From Aselliscus stoliczkanus (taxonomy: Eukaryota; Chordata; Mammalia; Chiroptera; Hipposideridae): 64,000 nucleotides of DNA. The stretch spans positions 68,805,478 through 68,869,477 of the forward strand of contig CM066738.1 in assembly GCA_033961575.1 (NCBI GenBank). The letters are read 5' to 3'. The position numbers and the translations under genes are program-made. Below are positions 57,736 to 64,000 of this stretch, piece by piece; position 1 is the first letter of the stretch; each line of letters starts with the position of its first letter. The notes below the pieces were generated by a model. That model did no database searches. It was not told the origin of the DNA and was given only the letters and a program-made list of their open reading frames with translations.

Positions 57736-58260
57736 TTTTTTTAAGATTTTTAAATTAGGGAAGTGGGGGAGGGGAACAACATAGGGGAATCAGGGAAGGG
57801 GAACGGACAAGTTGCGGTCCCTTTTTGTTCTTCAGTCTAGTTGTGGAGGACATTGCTTCACTGGCCCATGTTGGTAATTGTCATTGCGCTCTTCCTGTGT
57901 AAGGCATTTGCTTGCTGGCCTCTGAACGGTGGCTCATGGCAGCTCTTGGCAGCTCACGCTGGTTACTGGCAGCTCATGCTGGTTGCCGACGGTTCATGTT
58001 GGCTGCCGGCCATCACTGTAGCCTATTGGCAGCCCACTGCAGCAGAGGCTGCAGCCCACACCATCGCCGGCCATCTTAGCTATAGAGGCAACATTCACCA
58101 TCTTAGCTATAGAGTCAACAGGGTGGAGCTTTCGTTCACCACCTTTGCTACAGAGGGCAGTGTCACTGGCCCTCATATGTGGGATCTGAACCCGGGCCCT
58201 GCTGCTCAGAGCTGGTGTCCCAAGCCAGCTCCTAACTAACATGCCACTCGGACAGCCCAG
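57736..58260 (-). mobile_element. tRNA-derived SINE (family A), expanded copy
   Basis: Minus strand, about 525 bp, longer than usual: the body carries extra 'tggcagctca(c/t)gctgg' units and a doubled 'ccatcttagctatagag' segment (58070-58115). Target-site duplication about TTTCTATTT (57727-57735 and 58263-58271). Confidence 0.85.
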
Positions 58261-58870
58261 ATTTTCTATTTCTTATTTGTAAGTTTTAGTAAATTGGGTT
58301 TTACAAAAACTTTCCATGTCCTCTAAGTTGTCAAATTTATTGCCTTAAAATTACTATCCTCATATTATCTGTTTAATGCCTGTACAATCTGTACTGATGT
58401 CCCCTTTTTCATTTCTTATAATGACAATTTGAATTTTCTCTTTTTATTCGTGAACATTTTGCTAAAAATTCATTGATTTTACTCATCTTTTCAAAGAACA
58501 AACTGTTGGTTTTGTTCATTTTTGTATTACTTGTTTTCTATGCTATTGCCTTATTTACTTGTCTTTCTTAGGGTTTAATTTGCTCTTCTTTTGCTTGCTT
58601 CTTGAGATGGAAATTTATATCACTGATCTTCTAATTTTCCTCCAAGCATTTTTCTAGCTGTATCCACAAATGTTGCTAATTGTGTCTTCATTATCATTAG
58701 TACACAATATTTTCTAAATTCCCTTGTGATTTCTTTTTGACCTATGGATTATTCAGGATTCCACTGCTTAATTTCCAAATATTTGGTGATTTTTCTAGAA
58801 ATCCATTTGTTATTTCTAAATTCCATTATTTTCAGAGAATATATTCTATATGATTTATTCCTTTAGAAGT

Positions 58871-58985
58871 TTAAATCCCAGACAAGAAAAAGCTAAAGGA
58901 GTTCATAACCACCAATCTGGTATTACAAGAAATGTTAAAGGGACTTCTTTAATAAGAAGGAAAAAAATATTAAAAATATGAGTAA
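58871..58985 (+). repeat. L1 ORF1 3' end fragment
   Basis: 'cccagacaagaaaaagctaa', 'gagttcataaccaccaat' and 'aaatgttaaagggacttc' are the end of ORF1 of an older L1 on the + strand (compare 61525-61600). Confidence 0.7.
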
Positions 58986-60188
58986 TAGGTTCTGGTCAAG
59001 ATGGCAGAGTAGGTAAACATTGTGCTTGCATCCTCTAACAATCACATCAAAATTACAACTAAACTACAGAACCATCATTGTGAACTGCCTGAAGTCTAGC
59101 TGAACAGAAACACTACAACTAAGGACATACAGAAGAAGCCACCTGGAGACTGGTGGGAGAGGCAGAGATGCAGAATGGGCTGGTCCCACACCCACATGTG
59201 ACCATTAAAAATTGGGAGGGATATTTTGACTGCAGAAGTCCCTCCCAGAGTAGCCAGGGGTCCCAGCTTCACACCAGGTTCCCCAACCCAGGATTCCAGT
59301 GCCAGGAAGAGAATTTTCCATAATTTCTGGCTGTAAAAACCAGCAAAGATTGTGGCTGAGTGAGATGGAGGGCAGCTGTACTCCCAGGCCCGTGGACTTA
59401 TTCACTGATGGACTCACTCACTCTGAGTTCCTGCAGTGGGGCAGCAGCTTGAAAGATGCCAGAGACATACAAGGAGGAACTGAGATATCTGTCTTCAGGG
59501 TGAGAACTGGAGGGGCAGCTTTCTCCCAGATGAAGGAGCTGGCAGAAGCTATAGTTTAGTTCTTGAGCCCTCCCCTGCTGTGGCATGCAAGTGCAGGCAG
59601 CAGCCATATCAGAGTGTCCATCAACCTGGCTAAATAACACCTTTCATTCCCCCTGCCCTGAGTGATTCCTGGAGATCTCACCCCACCCAACTTTCGGGCA
59701 CATCCAAGCCACTGCCAGTGGCTTTTCCATACAAATAGCCTATCTTGGCTCATGCTGAAGACTTTCCTAAAATCACTTGAAAGTCCACAAATCCCAAACA
59801 AGCAGCATATGACTTTGGTGCATCTCATACCTCTTGCTGAGCAATCCTAAGCCCAGCAGTAGCCACAGCCAGTCTTGGTTTGCAGCTGGGCTTCTTGAGG
59901 CACCTCCAAGCTAAGCATGGGTGGCAGCCATCTTTGGATTGTTTTGGGGCTCATGCTAGGTGGTCCCAGGCAGTGCACAGGTTTTGGCTGAACCGGCACA
60001 CCTGGAGACCAGCTTCAGGCCAAGCCTGAGCATCACCCGGCCGCCTCCAAGGACAATGCACCCAAAAGACAGACTAAGCAGACAACAACCAAAGCCCTAC
60101 TAAAGCCAATCCTGCTCTACAGGGTCAGCACCCAGCACAACAGCTCCTCCACCATAGTCAATGCCAGTCCTCACTACCAAATAGCCTG

Positions 60189-60754
60189 ACAGTGAAATAA
60201 GTCAGTCGGAGAAAGACAAATACCATATGATCTCACTTATATGTGGAATTTGAAAAACTGAATGAATGAGCAAAGTAAACAGAAACAGTCTCATAGATAT
60301 AGAGGAAAAACAGGGTTGTTAGTTGGGAGGGGGGTGGGGATGAGGGAGAAGGGGAAGGGATTAGACAGCATAAATAGGTAACTACAGTATTGTGACAGGG
60401 ATATTAAAGACAATTCGAGGAAAATAATAATGTTGTAAAAATTTTATGGGGTGTCAGATGGTCACATGTCTTGTTAGGGAGACCACTTCATGGATGGAGT
60501 AGAGGCTTGATGACTGCACTCTATACCTGAAATTGATGTTGTATAATATTGTATGCCAACTGTAATTGAATATATAGATAGTCACGGGATGTGGATTATA
60601 TGGTGGAAGGGAGTCAAAGGAAATGTAATAGATAGTATGATATGGGGGGAGGAGTAGGGTGGAGAATTCGGGGAGGGGGGTTGTCACTTTGAGGGGTAAA
60701 AGTATAACTATTGCACTGTGTTGTACACCTGAAGCTAATTAAAAAAAGATAAAA
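60189..60754 (+). mobile_element. 5'-truncated young L1 (ORF2 terminus + 3'UTR)
   Basis: Starts at 'agtgaaataagtcagtcgga' and carries the complete 3'UTR up to 'gttgtacacctgaagctaat' plus a short A run. A 'reference' copy for the 3'UTR: it shows the unedited A positions used in the A-to-G finding. Confidence 0.82.
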
Positions 60755-61605
60755 TAGCAGAAATCACCCAAACAGATTAGTAAAAAAAAAAAAAAAAATG
60801 AGGAGAGTTTAAGGGACTTCTGGGACAACATCAAGAATACAACATCGCCATAGGGGTTCCAGATGGAGAAGAGAGAGAGCAAGGAATTAAAAACCTATTT
60901 CAAGAAATAATGACAGGAAACTTCCCTAACCTGGTGAAAGAAATAAACGTATGAGCCCAGGAAGTGTAGAATCCCAAACAAGATGAACTCAAAGAGGCCC
61001 ACACCAAGACACATCATAATTAAAATGCCAAAGGTTGAAGATAAAGGATTTTATTTTTATTTTATTTTTTTTAGGGCAGTGTCACTGGCCCTTATATGTG
61101 GGACCCGAACCGGGGCCGCTGGCTTCCGAAGCCAGCACTTAACCACCATGCCACTCGGCCGGCCCTATTTTTTTTTTTTTAGCTGAGCCATCCTGCCACC
61201 TGTTGGCAGCTCAGCGGCAGCTCAGTTTGGGCTGGGCATCGAACTGCTGTTGCTCAGAGCTCAGCTCGCACTCTTGAGCGAGCTCTTAACCAACTGAGCC
61301 ACTCGGCCAGCCCAAAGATAAAGGATTTTAAAAGTAGCAAGAGAAGAGCAGTTAGTTACCTACAAGGGAGCTCCCATAAGACTGTCAGATGGTTTCTCAA
61401 CAGAAACTTTGCAGGCCAGAAGAGATTGGCAGAAAATATTCAAATGATGAAAAAGCAAGGCCCTACAGTCAAGGCTACTCTATCCAGCAAAGCTGTTATT
61501 TAGAATCGAAGGACAGATAAAGATCTTCCCAGACAAGAAAAACCTAAAGGCATCACTACCAAACCAGTATTATGAGGAATGTTAGAGGGACTTCTTTAAG
61601 GTGAG
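60755..61605 (+). pseudogene. older L1 ORF1 C-terminal two-thirds
   Basis: Degraded ORF1: '...GVPDGEEREQGIKNLFQEIM', 'PHQDTS-LKCQRLKI' and, after the SINE dimer, 'KSSKRRAVSYLQGSSHKTVR', 'ETLQARRDWQKIFK'. Stops throughout. Confidence 0.65.
61054..61314 (-). mobile_element. composite dimer of two different SINEs
   Basis: Within one perfect 16-bp target-site duplication AAGATAAAGGATTTTA (61038-61053 and 61315-61330) lie two minus-strand tRNA-headed units: a family A-short copy (61054-61166) and a second unit (61167-61314). The second's head 'GGGCTGGCCGAGTGGCTCAG' is followed by a different body (complement 'gcaacagcagttcgatgccc', 'tgagctgccgctgagctgcc'). That body occurs nowhere else in the window. 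The units are separated by a T run. Confidence 0.85.
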
Positions 61606-61964
61606 AAAAAAAAAATATGAATAAAAAAATGGCAATACCCACATATCTATCAATAATTACTTCCAATGTCAATGGATTCATTGTTCCAATCAAAAGATAG
61701 GGTGGCTGAATGGATAAAAAATCAAGACCCTTACTTATGCTGCCTGCAAGAGACTCACTTCAGACCAAAAGACACACAGAGACTGAAAGCAAAGGGATGG
61801 AAAATATTTCATAAAAATGGAAATGAAAACAAAAAATAAAGCTGAGGGAGCCATACTTATACAAAACAAAAAAGATTTTTTTTAAAAAAAAGGCTACAAT
61901 AGAGACAAAGAAGGATCCAATCATTCCACTTCTGGGTATTTATCCAAAGAAACCCAAAATACTA

Positions 61965-62629
61965 TGTGGCCTCACAGCAGCCTCGCCGTTTGCCTCCCTG
62001 CATTCGCCCGTAAGGGCAGGGCCTCATGGGGACAGGATATTCACTATGTTTATGGCAAAACCCCATGGGACCCTAAGAGAGAGGGCAAGTCAGCCAATGA
62101 TGGGCAAAGACCCTAAAATATGCACATTAGGGCGGCCTAAGACAGGCGCCATCCTTGGGTACTTTGGGAGGAATCAAGGAGGTGAAGCATATGGGGCCTA
62201 AGGGCCTGTGAACCCTTATCTGCAGAGTTAGCAACCTGCTAGAAAAGAGAGAAATCTTCCTAAGAAGATAACAGCAGTCCTTCTTGCATTCTTGCCTTTA
62301 AGTCTCATAGTGAACTGTCCCCGTAGGAGGCAAGGTCGTATTGAACAAAGGGTCTTTCGTCTGAGGGAGTCTGTGAGGCATAGGGAGATTTGGCTAAATT
62401 CTTGGGTGACGCATGTGATTTACAGACCTCAGAAAGAACAAAGCCCCATCCCTGATTGTACTCAATAAAAGTTGCAAGCTGACCAGACTCGTGGCTCTTG
62501 TCCATCAGACAGAGTCCCCTGGCTCACATTGCTTTTTAAATTATCCCTGTCTCTTGCTCTTTATTTCTTTTTCTGAGTCCCCGCCGGTCCTCTCGAGGAA
62601 GCTAGACCCAGCCACGCAGAGACGCGACA
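61965..62629 (+). mobile_element. solo LTR, class II (ERVK/beta-like), 665 bp
   Basis: Starts TG (61965) and ends CA (62628-62629), with a perfect 6-bp target-site duplication ATACTA (61959-61964 and 62630-62635). The L1 text 'cccaaaatacta' continues after the LTR. AATAAA at 62464-62469; the region after it is pyrimidine-rich as in U5. Longer than and unrelated by eye to the LTR at 55711. The 66-codon reverse frame at 62305-62505 is chance. No viral genes present. Confidence 0.85.
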
Positions 62630-62726
62630 ATACTACTTTGAGGGGACGTGTGCATCCATATGTTCATTGAAGCGTAGTTTACAAAGGCAGCCTCGGTATC
62701 CAACAATGAATGAATGAATAAAGAGG

Positions 62727-63506
62727 AGGATTGACTCAGTCAGCAATGACACACTCATCTTCACTTTAGAGTTTAGTAATTGGAGGAGACTTCCTCCAAC
62801 TGTTGAAAAGATGCTCTCTGCTCATGCTTCAAACTCCTCTTGGGCTATATAGCAACATATTCAAAGACTGCATTTTTCAGACTTGATTGTCATATGATTG
62901 GTGTAAGTAGTGAAAGCATAGCATTGGGTATAAGTTTTCTATACTTTCACTTCCCTTGCTGAGGAAATCTGAAAGTCATATTTAAGATGGTGGTGACACA
63001 AGATAGAAGTAACCTGGAAAACCCCATTGTCACTTCAGGACACCTGCCCTGGAGAATCACCTGACCTAAAGAGGATTTTGCATGAGCAAGAATGAAACCT
63101 TGGTTCTGTTAAGACACTAGTTTTTAGGATTTATATGTTATCACATCATAACACAGGCTGTAACCAAGCTAACTCATAACCAAATCCTGTTCCAGAGGCA
63201 ATGGCCAAGGAAAAGTTACTAAAAGCTGCAATAATGTAATAGTATATTTGGTAATGAGCATTTATACATATGCTTTGTGGTAGAATACCTCAACTAAAGC
63301 CTACATGCTCCTTATTTAAACAATTGAAACATTGATCTGCAAAACCCTAACTTGCAGTTTTTAGACAAAATGTGCAATAAACTGAAAAGTTTGGTGGGGA
63401 CTGGGGAAATATGGGGAGTAAAGAGTTGCCTTTTTAAAACTATAAACTGTTCATTTATTCCTAATCAATGGGGCTGTGCCCATAGAATTAATAAAGCTAA
63501 ATATCT
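62727..63506. other. unassigned sequence, perhaps an old LTR-like relic
   Basis: 'cccttgctgaggaaatctga', 'aagatggtggtgacacaag' and 'gattttgcatgagcaagaatg' (62950-63095) resemble a common old mammalian LTR-like repeat. Family not assigned. Confidence 0.35.
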
Positions 63507-64000
63507 GGTGAGAAAAAATATATGAATAAAAAAATGGTGATAACTACATATCTATTAATAACCACTTTAAATGTAAATGGATTAAATGCTCCAATCAAAA
63601 GACATACAGTGGCTGAATGCATAACCAAATGATACCCATACATAAGCTGCCTACAAGAGACCAATTTCAGATGAAAGGACATACACAAATTGAAAGTAAA
63701 GAGATGGAAAAAGATCTTTCATGCAAATGGAATTGGGAAAAAAAAGCAGGGGTATCAATAATTATATCAGACAAAATAGACTTTAAAACAAAGGCTATGT
63801 AACAAGAGACAAAGAATACCTAGCAATATCACTTCTCAGTATTTATCTGAAGAAACCCAAAATACTAATTCAAAAAGACATATGCATCCCTATGTTCATT
63901 GCAGCATTATTTACAATAGCCAAGATATGGAAGCAACCTAAGTGTCCATCAATGGACAAATGAATAAAAAAGTTACATATATATACAGTGGAATATTACT
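63507..64000 (+). mobile_element. L1 fragment with the same internal ORF2 deletion
   Basis: ORF2 start 'ataactacatatctattaat', endonuclease text 'EKKAGVSIIISDKIDFKTKA' (63738) and then, at about 63815, a jump to the ORF2 C-terminal region ('cacttctcagtatttatctg', 'gttcattgcagcattattta'). The jump falls at the same point, GACAAAGAA, as in 61911. Continues past the window end. Confidence 0.75.

Larger units (their letters stand above)
56481..58870 (-). repeat. ancient L1 (L1M group) ORF2 region, minus strand
   Basis: T-rich text whose complement gives degraded ORF2 phrases ('aatattgaagaagaacaaag', 'ctagaaaaatgcttggagg'). Too diverged for ORFs. Interrupted by SINEs at 56947 and 57736. Confidence 0.6.
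58990..62726 (+). mobile_element. older L1 (+), rearranged, with three later insertions
   Basis: 5'UTR of a different L1 lineage from 'ggtcaagatggcagagtagg' (58995) to about 60188; ORF1 from mid-protein 60755-61605; ORF2 start 61628-61910; then an internal deletion joins it to the ORF2 C-terminal region (61911-61964 and 62630-62726). Insertions: young L1 3' end (60189-60754), SINE dimer (61054-61314), solo LTR (61965-62629). No frame is intact. Confidence 0.7.

Noticed and set aside
62305..62505. Viral accessory protein in the LTR
   Set aside because: Reverse strand to the LTR, 66 codons, no supporting motifs; solo LTR only.

Overview
This window looks like non-coding mammalian DNA, most likely from a bat. 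I found no host gene, exon, rRNA or true tRNA gene. The organism call rests on the repeats. One SINE at 11,785-11,976 has the head and Pol III boxes of the VES/Rhin type known from rhinolophoid and related bats. About a dozen copies of a second tRNA-headed SINE, whose head opens with GGCCGGCCGAGTGGC and whose tail is CCCCAATAAAATCTTT, are spread through the window. Ancient MIR, L2, MLT1 and hAT-Charlie relics fit a placental mammal. Genus and species cannot be fixed from the sequence alone.

Layout. 1-15,790 is mostly old or single-copy sequence with MIR/L2 relics, two microsatellites, five SINEs, and an MLT1 LTR split by a 312-bp TTAA-flanked insertion that I read as a non-autonomous piggyBac-type element. 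15,800-25,640 is a nearly full-length L1 on the + strand (5'UTR, ORF1, ORF2, 3'UTR), split in ORF1 by a second, internally deleted L1 whose 3' end carries a dense A-to-G mutation cluster. 25,640-39,557 holds relics: a Charlie MITE, ancient L1 3' ends, an inverted pair of older L1s, a 125-bp TTAA-flanked piggyBac-type element and a degraded ERVL-like stretch. 39,558-43,734 is a minus-strand L1 carrying a second L1 3' end, with a single 13-bp target-site duplication round the whole. 43,735-47,190 is mostly unique sequence with SINEs.

47,366-56,480 is a nested stack: an old minus-strand L1 contains a mariner, the mariner contains a 5.5-kb younger L1, and the same old L1 also took a SINE and a solo LTR. 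56,480-58,870 is an ancient L1 with two SINEs. 58,990-62,726 is a rearranged older L1 carrying a young L1 3' end, a composite SINE dimer and a second solo LTR. A fragment at 63,507-64,000 shares an internal L1 deletion with that element.

No gene system operates here. The elements interact through retrotransposition: L1 ORF1/ORF2 proteins from intact copies elsewhere would have mobilised the SINEs and deleted L1s. None of the L1 copies in the window has intact ORFs. The most unusual signals are the A-to-G hypermutated L1 3' end, the two TTAA elements, the L1 with apparent 3' transduction, and the recurrent L1 deletion junction.
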